From: Candidatus Rokuibacteriota bacterium
GTDB lineage: Bacteria > Methylomirabilota > Methylomirabilia > Rokubacteriales > CSP1-6
Assembly (NCBI GenBank): GCA_016177555.1
Contig: JACOVB010000056.1
Location: forward strand, 1-7,788
DNA length: 7,788 bases
Direction: 5' to 3'
Shown piece after piece: positions 1 through 6,408 of the stretch. The position numbers and the translations under genes were made by a program. Numbering within the stretch: position 1 is the first letter of the stretch; every line of letters starts with the position of its first letter. The notes under the pieces were generated by a model. The model was not told the origin of the DNA and did no database searches. It saw only the letters and a program-made list of their open reading frames with translations.

Positions 1-640
1 GCACATGATCGGCTTCGGCGGCGGCCTCGGCCCGGTGTGTCACCAGGATCACCGTCGTCCCCCGCTCGCGGGCCTGCGCCCGGATCTCTCCCAGGATCTC
101 GCGCGCGTGATCCGCGTCCAGATTGCCCGTTGGCTCGTCCGCCAGCAAGAGGGGCGGACAGTTCAGCACCGCCCGGCAGAAGGCGACGCGCTGCTGCTCG
201 CCGCCGGAGAGCTGCGCCGGGTAATGCCCCCGGCGGTGGAGAACGTCGAGCCGCTCCATCAGCCGGAGCGCCTCCTGCTCGGCCTCCCGCCGGTCCCGGC
301 CGACGTAGCGGGCCGCCAGCAGGACATTCTCCCACGCCGTGAGCCTCGAGATCAGCAGGAACGACTGAAAGACGTAGCCGATGCGGGCGCCGCGCATGCG
401 GGCCTGAGCGCGCCGGCCCAGGTGACTCACCCGCTCGCTGTCGAGCCAGATCTCGCCGCCATCCGCGGGCTCCAGCAGGCCAAGCACGCTGAGCAGCGTG
501 GACTTGCCCGACCCGGAGACCCCCACGATGGCCGCGATCTCCCCGGCCTTGACCTCGAGGTCCAACCCCCGGAGCACGGGGATCGGCTCGGCGCCGGCGC
601 CCCGATAGGATTTCGCGAGCCCCACCGCGCGGAGGAGCAC
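1..640 (-). CDS. ABC transporter ATP-binding protein, LolD/MacB type (C-terminus beyond window)
   Basis: Nucleotide-binding subunit of an ABC transporter; it hydrolyses ATP at the inner face of the membrane to drive the permease encoded just upstream. Reading the minus strand gives 213 residues with the full motif set: Walker [10 protein letters not shown] (about 40-48), Q-loop FQ (91-92), signature LSGGEQQR (144-151), Walker B LLLADEPT (164-171, catalytic Glu169), NLD D-loop, and switch His202 in VTHR. This pattern is typical of the LolD/MacB/FtsE branch. The start chosen is GTG at 640, 2 nt after the permease stop (TGA, 643-645), with GGGAG upstream; no in-frame ATG lies nearby. The family is usually about 220-240 aa, so only a short C-terminal tail is missing at the left edge. 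Spacing with the permease shows one transcription unit. The substrate cannot be read from the sequence; lipoprotein, lipid or polyketide-type cargo are options. Confidence 0.95.
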   Translation of the reverse strand, partial: MLLRAVGLAKSYRGAGAEPIPVLRGLDLEVKAGEIAAIVGVSGSGKSTLLSVLGLLEPADGGEIWLDSERVSHLGRRAQARMRGARIGYVFQSFLLISRLTAWENVLLAARYVGRDRREAEQEALRLMERLDVLHRRGHYPAQLSGGEQQRVAFCRAVLNCPPLLLADEPTGNLDADHAREILGEIRAQARERGTTVILVTHRAEAAAEADHV

Positions 641-642
641 GC

Positions 643-1830
643 TCAGCTCCCGCGCCGGATGGCTTCGGCGGGTGACAGGCGCGCGATGCGGAGCGTGGCG
701 TAGCCGGCCGCCAGCGTGCCCAGCAGGAGGGCGAAGCCCAGCGCGAAGACGAGGAGCCGCGGGGAGAAGAGGAAGAGCTGCTGCCCCTCGCGGAACACGC
801 GCGCGTCCACCGAGAAGCCGAGCGCGAGCGCCAGCGCCACGCCGCCTGCACAGCCGCCCACGCTCACCCGCAGGGCCTCGCCCAGGACCTCTCCGAGGAG
901 CTGCAGGTCCGTGGCCCCCAGCGCTCGCTTGATGCCGAAGTCACGGATGCGCTCGAACACCGCGGCCGTCACGGTGTTGGAGAGCGACAGCCCCCCGATC
1001 ACCAGCCCGAGCGCGCCGAGGCCGAAGAGGAGCGCGGAGAAGAAGGCCGTCGAGGTCCTGAGGAGCCGGGACAGCTCCCCCGGAATCGTGACGTTCACCC
1101 CGCGCACCTCGGCCTGGAGACGGCGCGCGAGGATGTCCGGGTCGACGCCGGGGGCCCAGCCCACCGCGGCGCCCGAGTTGAGGTCGCGCCGTCCCAGGCC
1201 ACCCGCGCCCGAGCCAAAGACCTGGACGAGGAGCGGATCGCGGCGCAGCCACAGGTCGCGCGCATCCTCGATGGACACGATGGCGAAGCGATCGGGGGCG
1301 GTGAGCGTCTTGTCCAGCACGCCGATCACCGTGAACGGCAGGCTCCCGAGGGGGAGGGTCCCGCCCACGGCGAGCCCCCGCGAGGCGGCGAAGTCGGCGC
1401 CCACCACGACGGCCCGCCGGTCGTCCGGACGCAGGAAGCGCCCGGCCCGCACGGGCAGCTCGCGGTAGTGGCGGTTGGGCATGGGCACCGAGAGGTCCAT
1501 GCCGAGGATCAGCTCCTGGGTGAGCGTGAGGAAGTGGGAGGTGGTCGTGCTGAGCGGGAGCATCACCTGGGCCTGCACCGCCGCCACGCCGGGCACATGC
1601 GCGATCTCGGCGATCTTCGCCGCCGGCAGGAGCCCGCCGGCCGTGAAGCCGGTGCCCATGCCCATCCCCTCGCCGGCCACCGAGATCTGGCCGAGGACGA
1701 AGCGGTCGCCGCCGTCGATGAAGCGCGTGATCCGCTCCGCCATGGCGCCGAGGGAGACGAGCCCCGCCATGCCGACGGCGATGCCGAGGACGGTGAAGAG
1801 GTAGCCGCGGGGCCAGAGCGCGCGCAGCAT
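643..1830 (-). CDS. ABC transporter permease, FtsX/MacB-like
   Basis: Membrane subunit (395 aa) partnering the ATPase that follows 2 nt later. Layout fits the MacB/LolC type: an N-terminal membrane helix (about 10-30), a periplasmic MacB_PCD-like domain (about 35-255), then a C-terminal FtsX domain with three predicted helices (about 263-290, 320-342, 358-382). Family landmarks are FGIKRALGAT (298-307), the cytoplasmic coupling region after the second helix, and the ending RIARLSPAEAIRRG. Such four-helix permeases work as mechanotransmitters rather than classic channels, for example in lipoprotein release or extrusion from the periplasm. Start chosen at ATG 1830, where GAGGAG lies 3 nt upstream and the N-terminal helix begins almost at once. 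An upstream in-frame ATG at 1935 would add 35 Gly/Arg/Pro-rich residues read through the inverted repeat and is unlikely. Cargo unknown; context suggests the operon's product. Confidence 0.93.
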   Translation of the reverse strand: MLRALWPRGYLFTVLGIAVGMAGLVSLGAMAERITRFIDGGDRFVLGQISVAGEGMGMGTGFTAGGLLPAAKIAEIAHVPGVAAVQAQVMLPLSTTTSHFLTLTQELILGMDLSVPMPNRHYRELPVRAGRFLRPDDRRAVVVGADFAASRGLAVGGTLPLGSLPFTVIGVLDKTLTAPDRFAIVSIEDARDLWLRRDPLLVQVFGSGAGGLGRRDLNSGAAVGWAPGVDPDILARRLQAEVRGVNVTIPGELSRLLRTSTAFFSALLFGLGALGLVIGGLSLSNTVTAAVFERIRDFGIKRALGATDLQLLGEVLGEALRVSVGGCAGGVALALALGFSVDARVFREGQQLFLFSPRLLVFALGFALLLGTLAAGYATLRIARLSPAEAIRRGS

Positions 1831-1833
1831 CAG

Positions 1834-1839
1834 CTCCTC
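1834..1839 (-). promoter_or_regulatory. Shine-Dalgarno GAGGAG of the permease gene
   Basis: Minus-strand GAGGAG sits 3 nt before ATG 1830 and favours that start over the upstream in-frame ATG at 1935, whose extra codons run through a hairpin. The site lies only a few bases after the 20-bp inverted repeat, so folding of that repeat could affect ribosome access; this last point is inference. Confidence 0.6.
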
Positions 1840-1844
1840 ACGCC

Positions 1845-1922
1845 GAGGGCGGGGGCCGGGGGGCCACCCCTCACCCACGGACCCCCACGGGGATTCGGAG
1901 CAGCCCCCCGGCCCCCGCCCTC
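1845..1922. repeat. Perfect 20-bp GC-rich inverted repeat (potential hairpin) between operon genes
   Basis: Left arm 1845-1864 and right arm 1903-1922 are exact reverse complements over 20 bp, almost all G and C, separated by a 38-nt spacer. The spacer itself holds CCC..GGG pairs near 1883-1892 that could form a small inner hairpin. The repeat fills most of the 115-bp gap between the FAD-enzyme stop (1946-1948) and the permease start (1830). In the minus-strand transcript the stem would end about 6 nt before the permease ribosome site. No U-tract follows, so it is not a standard intrinsic terminator. It might stop or slow transcription, protect the upstream message end, or gate permease translation; the sequence does not decide between these. 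Confidence 0.85.
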
Positions 1923-1945
1923 TGACAGCCCCCACGCGGCGCCGA

Positions 1946-3232
1946 TCACCATTCGAGGCGCGACTCCGGCGACGGGCCGCGGCGGCGGCGCGCCCAGCGC
2001 GTCACGCGCACCACGGCGAAGAAGGTCCCGAGCGCCAGCCGCAGGCGGAGCGGGATCCGGCGGAAGGCGCCGCCCGCCAGCACAAAGGTGACGGCGTCCA
2101 CCATGCCGAAGAGGTCCTTCGGCTTGAGGAAGATCTCGAGGAACAGCGGGTCGTAGAAGTGTTCGATGAAACGGATGAAGGGCTTCATCCCGCGGTGGCA
2201 CGCGCGCTCGTAGGGGGCGAAGCGCCGCGCCTCGAAGCGGCCCTCCCGGAAGGCGCCGAGGATCTCGCGCGCCGCCAGCTCCCCCGACGCCATGGCGAGG
2301 AAGACGCCCGCCGAGAAGATCGGGTCCACGAAGGCCACCGAGTCGCCGACGCAGAGGAAGCGGCTCCCCACCACCGGCTCCACGGTGTAGGCGAAGTTGG
2401 CGGCCGTGTACACCGGCGTGGCGGCCTGCGCACCCGCGAGGCCCTCGCGCACCCGGTGGCAGCGCGAGATCTCGGCCTGGAAGAGCGCGGCGGGCGTCCC
2501 CTCCCAGGCGCGCACGACCCGCGAGTGGAGCACGCAGCCCACGCTCGTCTCGTCGTGGGCAAGCGGGATCCACCAGAACCAGCCCTCGGGAAAGATGAAG
2601 ATGCGGACATTGCCCTCCTCGCGTCCCGGCCAGCGGTGCGCGCCGCGGTAGTAGGCGAAGAGCGCCACCTTGCCGAGCCCCGGCATCGGCCGACGGCGGC
2701 CCTGGCGTGAGGTGAGGAAGGCATCGCGCCCGCTGGCGTCCACCAGGAAACGGGCCCGCAGCTCGCGCTCGCCCTCGGCATCGGAGAGCCGCGCGGTCAC
2801 CCCGCCGGCGTCGAAGGCGACCTTCTCCACCGTGGCCGGCTGGAAACGCGTCACCCCCGGCTCCTTCGCGGCGTGGTCCAGGAGGATCTCGTCGAACTCC
2901 GCCCGGTGGACATCGAAGGTGAAGGACGGCCAGGGCCGCCCCTCCCGGAAGGAGAAGCTGTGCTCGAGATCCAGCTCCTGATCGTGGAAGGTGACGCCGA
3001 ACTTCGGCTGGAAGCCGTGCGCCTTGATCCGGTCGAGCACGCCGAGGCGATCGAGGATGGGCATGCAGTTGGGCACGAGCGACTCGCCCACGCGGAAGCG
3101 GGGGAAGGCCTCGCGCTCCGCGATGGCCACCGACAGCCCTCCGCGCGCGAGGAAGGTGGCGGTGGTGGCGCCGCCGGGCCCCCCGCCCACCACGAGCACG
3201 TCGTAGTCGGCGCCCATCATCGCTCCCGCCAT
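1946..3232 (-). CDS. FAD-dependent oxidoreductase of the flavin-dependent halogenase family
   Basis: 428-aa flavoprotein of the tryptophan/phenol-halogenase superfamily. Seen in order: dinucleotide fold GGGPGG (16-21) for FAD; GESLVP (49-54); Lys77 in QPKFGVTF, which aligns by eye with the catalytic Lys79 of PrnA; VDASGRD (164-170); the halogenase signature WxWxIP as WFWWIP (218-223); and GDSVAFVDPIFSAGV (296-310), the second FAD motif typical of halogenases. True halogenases use FADH2, O2 and halide to make HOCl or HOBr, carried to the substrate through the lysine. Related non-halogenating reductases occur in aryl-polyene and resorcinol clusters, so activity is unproven. Start ATG 3232 has GGAGG 7 nt upstream and overlaps the glycosyltransferase by 16 nt; ATGs at 3220 (ATGA overlap) and 3217 are alternatives. 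The longer open frame to 3865 runs antiparallel-in-frame through the glycosyltransferase gene and was discarded. Confidence 0.88.
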   Translation of the reverse strand: MAGAMMGADYDVLVVGGGPGGATTATFLARGGLSVAIAEREAFPRFRVGESLVPNCMPILDRLGVLDRIKAHGFQPKFGVTFHDQELDLEHSFSFREGRPWPSFTFDVHRAEFDEILLDHAAKEPGVTRFQPATVEKVAFDAGGVTARLSDAEGERELRARFLVDASGRDAFLTSRQGRRRPMPGLGKVALFAYYRGAHRWPGREEGNVRIFIFPEGWFWWIPLAHDETSVGCVLHSRVVRAWEGTPAALFQAEISRCHRVREGLAGAQAATPVYTAANFAYTVEPVVGSRFLCVGDSVAFVDPIFSAGVFLAMASGELAAREILGAFREGRFEARRFAPYERACHRGMKPFIRFIEHFYDPLFLEIFLKPKDLFGMVDAVTFVLAGGAFRRIPLRLRLALGTFFAVVRVTRWARRRRGPSPESRLEW

Positions 3233-4296
3233 GCCACCACCTCCGCGGCCGCCGCCTGAGGCGCGAGCGCCCGCGCCAGGCGCTCCTGCGAGTAGACCGC
3301 GCGGACGAACGGCCCGAGGAGATCGAGACCGATCCGGCGGAGCCCCGGGCGGAGGAGGGCCAGCGCCAGGAGCACGGGCGTCAGCGCGGCGGCGACGCCA
3401 ACAGCGCGGAAGGCGCGAGCCCGGGGATCCCCCCACCAGTCGCGCCAGGTCGCCGCCGTGCGGTGGACGAAGAACAACCCCATCGCCGTGGCGCAGGCCG
3501 CGGGGTGGCCGCGATAGGGAGCCGTGATCTCGGCCAGCTCGCGATGACGCGGCCGCCGTCGCGCGGCGGTGAACGGGCGCAACAGCGCCGCGGCGCCGAG
3601 CGCGGCCTCGCGCCAAAAGCGGTGCAGGATCTCTCCGGCGAGGAGGGCGCCCACGGCGACCCCGTCGCGCACGGGCCGGAATCGGCTCCGGCGCTCCGGG
3701 AAGTGGCGCGCGGTCACCGGCGTCTCGACGAGCCGCCAGCCGCCGGCCGCGGCGCGGATCAACACCTCGCTCTCCAGCACGAATCCTCCGCCGCGCGGCG
3801 CGATCGTCTCCAGCAGACGGACCGGGTACACGCGGAACCCCGACTGCGTGTCTGTCAGGGGGCACCCGGTGAGCCAGTCGATGAAGAAGCCGGCCACCCG
3901 CATCGCGCAGAGCCTGCCGGCAGGGATCACGCCGTTCGCGGCGGCGCCGCGCCCGAGCCGGCCGCCGATCACCACCGCGTCGGAGGATGATGCGGCCGCG
4001 TGGAGAAGGCGCGGGATCTCGTCCGGATCGTGCTGCCCGTCGCCGTCGAGCGTCACCACGCGCTCCGCCCCGCGCGCCAGCGCCTCGGCGAAGCCGCGCC
4101 GCAACGCCTGGCCCTTGCCGCTCCGCCGCGCGAGCCTGAGCACGTCGGCTCCGCCGCGCGCGGCCAGCGCCGCGCTCTCGTCTGAGGAGCCGTCATCGAT
4201 CACGAGCACCGCGCCGTGACGGCGCGCCCGCGTGACGACGCCCTCGATGGTGAGGGCCTCGTCAAAGACGGGGATGAGGATGAGGTGGTCGCTCAT
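3217..4296 (-). CDS. Glycosyltransferase family 2 with C-terminal membrane segment
   Basis: 359-aa GT-A fold enzyme that would move a sugar from a nucleotide or polyprenyl donor to an acceptor. The N-terminus LILIPVFDEALTIEGVV (5-21) is the usual GT2 opening; DDGSSDES (34-41) binds the nucleotide; DGDGQHDPDEIP (84-95) holds the DxD metal site; DTQSGFRVYP (149-158) is typical of the dolichyl-phosphate-mannose-synthase-like subgroup. About 100 further residues follow the catalytic domain, including a hydrophobic stretch (about 299-317), suggesting membrane association. Start ATG 4296 overlaps the stop of the ketosynthase gene as ATGA, pointing to coupled translation; an open frame continues to 4551 but without GT2 sequence. 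Similar glycosyltransferases sit in flexirubin, dialkylresorcinol and xanthomonadin type clusters, so the operon's lipid product is a reasonable acceptor. Donor and acceptor cannot be told from sequence. Confidence 0.9.
   Translation of the reverse strand: MSDHLILIPVFDEALTIEGVVTRARRHGAVLVIDDGSSDESAALAARGGADVLRLARRSGKGQALRRGFAEALARGAERVVTLDGDGQHDPDEIPRLLHAAASSSDAVVIGGRLGRGAAANGVIPAGRLCAMRVAGFFIDWLTGCPLTDTQSGFRVYPVRLLETIAPRGGGFVLESEVLIRAAAGGWRLVETPVTARHFPERRSRFRPVRDGVAVGALLAGEILHRFWREAALGAAALLRPFTAARRRPRHRELAEITAPYRGHPAACATAMGLFFVHRTAATWRDWWGDPRARAFRAVGVAAALTPVLLALALLRPGLRRIGLDLLGPFVRAVYSQERLARALAPQAAAAEVVAWRER
3240..3244 (-). promoter_or_regulatory. Shine-Dalgarno GGAGG deciding the FAD-enzyme start
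   Basis: Minus-strand GGAGG lies 7 nt before ATG 3232, the best-spaced site of the three candidate starts (3232, 3220, 3217). The later ATGs have only GGGAG at 2 and 5 nt. The site is inside the end of the glycosyltransferase gene, so translation of the two genes is likely linked. Confidence 0.6.
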
Positions 4297-5441
4297 GCCG
4301 GGCGGCTCACCACGATGGCCGTCCGGCAGCCGCCCCGCGCGAGCCCGTGCACGAGCGTGGGAGCCGCGCTGCCGCGCCGGCCCTCGAGCGCCGCCGCCGC
4401 CACGCGGAGGGCGCCGAGGCCGCCGTGCTGGCCGAAGAGCATGGCCAGCGAGCGGGGCGGCGACAGTCCAGGCGCGGCCGGGAGATCGGCCGCGAGCAGG
4501 GCCATCTCCCAATCGTCGAGAGCCGGATCGCCGTTGCCCGCGCCGTAGCACGCCGCGAGGCCCTCGGGCGGCAGTCCGAGCCGCGCGAGCAGGCGGAGAA
4601 CGGGAGACCGCCGGTCGCGGCGCGCGCGGGGCGCGGTGTGGGGAGCCACGGGGAGATTCCCCCAGAGCGCCCCCAGCACCTCGGCGTGGATGGTCGCCCC
4701 TCGCGCCGCAGCGATGTCCAGAGCCTCGAGAACGAGAAAGGTCGCGCCCTCGCCGAGGACGGGGCCGTTGTGGTCGGCCGCGAAGGGGCGGCAGCCTTCG
4801 GGGAGCGCTCCACCCATGGGAGACAGCACGCCCATCTCCGCGAGGCGCCGGTACACCGGCGGGCAGATCTCGTCCACTCCCCCCGCGACGACGGCATCCG
4901 CCTGTCCCGAGCGGATGAGCACGGCGGCGCGGCCGATCGCGAGATCTCCCGCCACGGTCGCCTGGTTCAGGGTCACGGTGGGGCCCTTGGCCCCGATCTC
5001 GATGGCGGCGACGGCGCCCATGGAGTTCATCACCGTGCCGGGGAAGATCAGGGGCGAGAGCCCCGCCACACCGCGCCGGAGAAATCCGGCCGCGAACTCC
5101 TCGCTCGACCGGAAATCGCCGTGCTCGGTGCCGACGACGAGGCCGAGCGCCGGCCCGCCGTCGATCCGCGCGTCCCCGACCGCCAGCCGGCAGGCGGCCA
5201 GGGTGAGCCGGCAGATGCGTGAGAGGCGCCGCGCGGCGTCGCGGTCCACGAGTCCCGCGAGGACGCCCTCATCCACCTCGGCCGCGAGGCGGCTCGGGAG
5301 GCCCGAGACGTCGAAGGCCCGGACGGGGCGGATCGGCGACTGCGCGCCCGCGAGGGCGCCGGCCAGAGCGGGCGTGCCCCCGGCGGTCGCGGCATTGACC
5401 GTCCCCATCCCGGTGATGACGACACGGCGGGGAGATGTCAT
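4293..5441 (-). CDS. Beta-ketoacyl synthase-like protein without active-site residues (chain-length-factor-like)
   Basis: 382-aa thiolase-fold protein of the KAS/FabF family. The N-terminus RRVVITGMGTVNA and the middle FPGTVMNSMGAVAAIEIGAKGPT are family-typical. Aligning GPTVTLNQATVAGDLAIGRA with the FabF nucleophile loop puts Thr162 where the catalytic Cys should be. The usual EAHGTGT histidine is Tyr299 (ACYGAGNGD), and the GH of the second histidine motif reads GQH (337-339). It therefore should not condense acyl chains alone; it matches the KSbeta/chain-length-factor subunit that pairs with an active KSalpha. Fittingly, the end of a KSalpha gene lies directly upstream, its TGA overlapping this ATG (ATGA). 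The downstream glycosyltransferase overlaps it in the same manner. The C-terminus also lacks the FGGxN loop kept by KSalpha. Likely role: setting chain length in a type II polyketide, aryl-polyene or resorcinol synthase, by inference. Confidence 0.88.
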   Translation of the reverse strand: MTSPRRVVITGMGTVNAATAGGTPALAGALAGAQSPIRPVRAFDVSGLPSRLAAEVDEGVLAGLVDRDAARRLSRICRLTLAACRLAVGDARIDGGPALGLVVGTEHGDFRSSEEFAAGFLRRGVAGLSPLIFPGTVMNSMGAVAAIEIGAKGPTVTLNQATVAGDLAIGRAAVLIRSGQADAVVAGGVDEICPPVYRRLAEMGVLSPMGGALPEGCRPFAADHNGPVLGEGATFLVLEALDIAAARGATIHAEVLGALWGNLPVAPHTAPRARRDRRSPVLRLLARLGLPPEGLAACYGAGNGDPALDDWEMALLAADLPAAPGLSPPRSLAMLFGQHGGLGALRVAAAALEGRRGSAAPTLVHGLARGGCRTAIVVSRPA

Positions 5442-5509
5442 CGGCCGAAGATCAGGCTCACGTTCTGGCCGCCGAGAGCATAGGGTGACAGCAGTGGCCT
5501 CACCGGTTC
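5438..5509 (-). pseudogene. C-terminal remnant of a KSalpha beta-ketoacyl synthase
   Basis: The minus frame ending at TGA 5438-5440 reads PVRPLLSPYALGGQNVSLIF then GR and stop. ALGGQNVSLIF is the conserved last strand and GGxN loop of FabF-type ketosynthases (FabF itself ends in FGFGGTNGSLIF). Upstream the frame stays open for only about 25 more codons, meets a TGA near 5585, has no start, and loses ketosynthase resemblance; roughly 380 expected residues are missing. The stop overlaps the next gene's ATG as ATGA, the spacing expected of an intact KSalpha-KSbeta pair, so this was once the first of the two subunits here. The break lies beside the integron cassette array, the likely cause of the truncation. 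The rest of the gene is either lost or lies to the right of the window. Confidence 0.8.
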
Positions 5510-5535
5510 AGACAGAGAAAGGGCTGTCGTTAGAT

Positions 5536-5655
5536 GTTGAACTGCGATGCTGGGTGTTCCACGGCGGCGTGCGTGCGGCCCTGCTCACGCACGCAACGCA
5601 CGACGCGGTGGGGGTCGCGTCCCCCTTGATGTGGAACAGGAGATTGATGTTCTGC
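5536..5655 (-). other. Degenerate attC-like recombination site (cassette 3 end)
   Basis: Imperfect 120-bp palindrome. On the minus strand it opens with GCAGAAC (5649-5655) and closes with GTTCAAC (5536-5542), which keep the AAC/GTT ends of integron core sites but break the RYYYAAC/GTTRRRY consensus. Inside are exact 8-bp arms TGTTCCAC (5555-5562) and GTGGAACA (5631-5638), plus inner hairpins: 9-bp arms 5567-5575 with 5586-5594, and GGGGG/CCCCC at 5610-5625. The two arms between core and inner repeat are unequal (12 and 10 nt), as with the extrahelical bases of attC. Position fits: after the last toxin and before the ketosynthase remnant. Weaker than the two sites to its right. A simple stem-loop cluster is the alternative. 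Confidence 0.5.
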
Positions 5656-5766
5656 CGGCTCGTCGTGGGGTTCACGGGAGCACGCTCGGAAAACGACGGC
5701 CCGCTTTTGGCTCGGGAGCGACGATCGTGGCCCGGGTCATACCGTGGTATCCCTCCAATCGGGTGC
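5656..5766. other. Non-coding stretch after the second ParE remnant
   Basis: No gene can be supported between the end of the ParE remnant and the attC-like palindrome. It contains a short ATACC-GGTAT stem near 5743-5754 and nothing else recognised. Frames open here are extensions of the frameshifted toxin frame. Confidence 0.5.
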
Positions 5767-6059
5767 TCATGCCGCGGCCTGCCTCCACGCCTTCGGTCTC
5801 TCGCGCAATGAAGGATGCCGTACACGATGACCTCCGTGCCGACCACCTCGAAGAACACTGCGTAAGGAAACCGACGGAGCAACGCGCGGCGCATCGTCCG
5901 GTCAACGAGTGGGTAGCCTTCGGGATGCCGCTGAATCGAAGCGACGGCAGCGTCGAGAACCCGAAAGAACGCCTCCCCGAGGCCGATGCGCTACTCTTCA
6001 TACCACACATGAGTAGCATCGACGTCGGACTCGGCCTCCGGGGTGAGCCGAAGCGTCAC
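5767..6059 (-). pseudogene. ParE/RelE-type toxin, broken by TAG at codon 23 and a late frameshift
   Basis: Minus-strand frame from GTG 6059, overlapping the antitoxin stop as GTGA, encodes a ParE/RelE-fold toxin, a family that acts on ribosome-bound mRNA or on gyrase. Readable blocks are LTPEAESDVDATHVWYEE, then TAG (5991-5993), then RIGLGEAFFRVLDAAVASIQ, YPLVDR, RRALLRRFPYAVFFEV and VIVYGILHCARD. Family members usually have Gln at the TAG position (WYEEQRxGLG), so a single C-to-T change would explain it. After CARD the frame is lost; one base added to the CC pair near 5796 restores DPKAWRQAAA and a TGA at 5767-5769, the normal ending. Total length of 293 nt equals 98 codons minus one base. 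No good internal restart exists before Met56, so the toxin is probably dead unless TAG is read through. Confidence 0.85.
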
Positions 6060-6274
6060 CGACGCCGCTCGAACTTCGCCCGCACCTCCTTCCAGGGCTT
6101 TGCTGCAGCAAGGTTACGCTGGTGTGCGCGCTTCCGTCTCGCGAGCTCTTTCCGCTGAGCGTCCGTGACTGGCACCGCCTCCGGCGTGGCTGCGATGCTG
6201 TCCCAGATGTCCTCGACCAACTGCATCCGTTCGGCAACGCTGAGGGTGAGGATGTCGTCGAGCACGTTCTTCAT
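6056..6274 (-). CDS. Addiction module antitoxin, TIGR02574-like
   Basis: 72-aa acidic-then-basic protein of the putative addiction-module component family (CHP02574 type), the usual partner of ParE/RelE toxins. The N-terminal block LSVAERMQLVEDIWDSIA (11-28) is the family signature; the rest is a charged helix-rich tail ending KPWKEVRAKFERRR, expected to wrap the toxin. Start ATG 6274 has GGGAG 9 nt upstream; the open frame extends 10 codons further but without support. Its stop TGA overlaps the toxin GTG as GTGA, so toxin would be made only with antitoxin. It lies 48 nt inside its cassette after the attC R' core. The frame is intact, unlike its toxin partner. Autoregulation is common in such modules but no operator is evident here. 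Confidence 0.85.
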   Translation of the reverse strand: MKNVLDDILTLSVAERMQLVEDIWDSIAATPEAVPVTDAQRKELARRKRAHQRNLAAAKPWKEVRAKFERRR

Positions 6275-6322
6275 GCAGCTATTCTCCCTTGCGGTCGCAC
6301 CCACGGCAAGCCACCACTGTAG

Positions 6323-6404
6323 GCATAACGCGGCCGATCACCTGTGGCGAACCGAGCGACCGAAGGGAGTGAGGGCCGACGTCAGGTGGAACGGCTTGTT
6401 AGGT
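6323..6404 (-). other. attC: attC integron recombination site, 82 bp (cassette 2 end)
   Basis: Read on the minus strand: R'' box ACCTAAC (6398-6404), L'' arm GCCGTTCCACCTG, a long imperfect central part, L' arm CAGGTGATCGGC, and R' box GTTATGC (6323-6329). The L arms pair as GCCG-TC-ACCTG with one unpaired base on one side, the extrahelical base that orients recombination by the integron integrase. The BrnA-like stop (TGA 6409-6411) ends 4 nt before R'', the usual close packing of cassette gene and attC. R' departs from GTTRRRY at one base, a common variation. It separates the BrnA-containing cassette from the next antitoxin-toxin cassette. Confidence 0.82.
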
Positions 6405-6408
6405 TTCT

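Noticed and set aside
1845..1922. Intrinsic transcription terminator
   Set aside because: Strong stem but no U-tract on either strand; reported as an inverted repeat of unknown role.
716..2091. Long open frames on the plus strand opposite the permease and FAD genes
   Set aside because: High-GC shadow frames rich in Arg, Pro, Ser and Ala without recognisable domains; the minus strand carries clear families.
3233..3865. Long N-terminal extension of the FAD-enzyme frame (open to 3865)
   Set aside because: It overlaps the conserved glycosyltransferase gene, is Arg/Pro/Ala-rich with no domain, and a strong ribosome site supports the start at 3232.
4297..4551. N-terminal extension of the glycosyltransferase frame to 4551
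   Set aside because: It is read through the ketosynthase gene and carries no GT2 sequence; the fold begins right at ATG 4296, which overlaps the previous stop as ATGA.
4636..5811. 391-codon open frame on the plus strand
   Set aside because: Runs opposite the ketosynthase gene and across the junction with low-complexity composition; no family resemblance.
5508..5894. 128-aa minus-strand frame as a separate protein
   Set aside because: It is the internal-Met portion of the broken ParE toxin read past its frameshift; the segment after CARD is out-of-frame translation.
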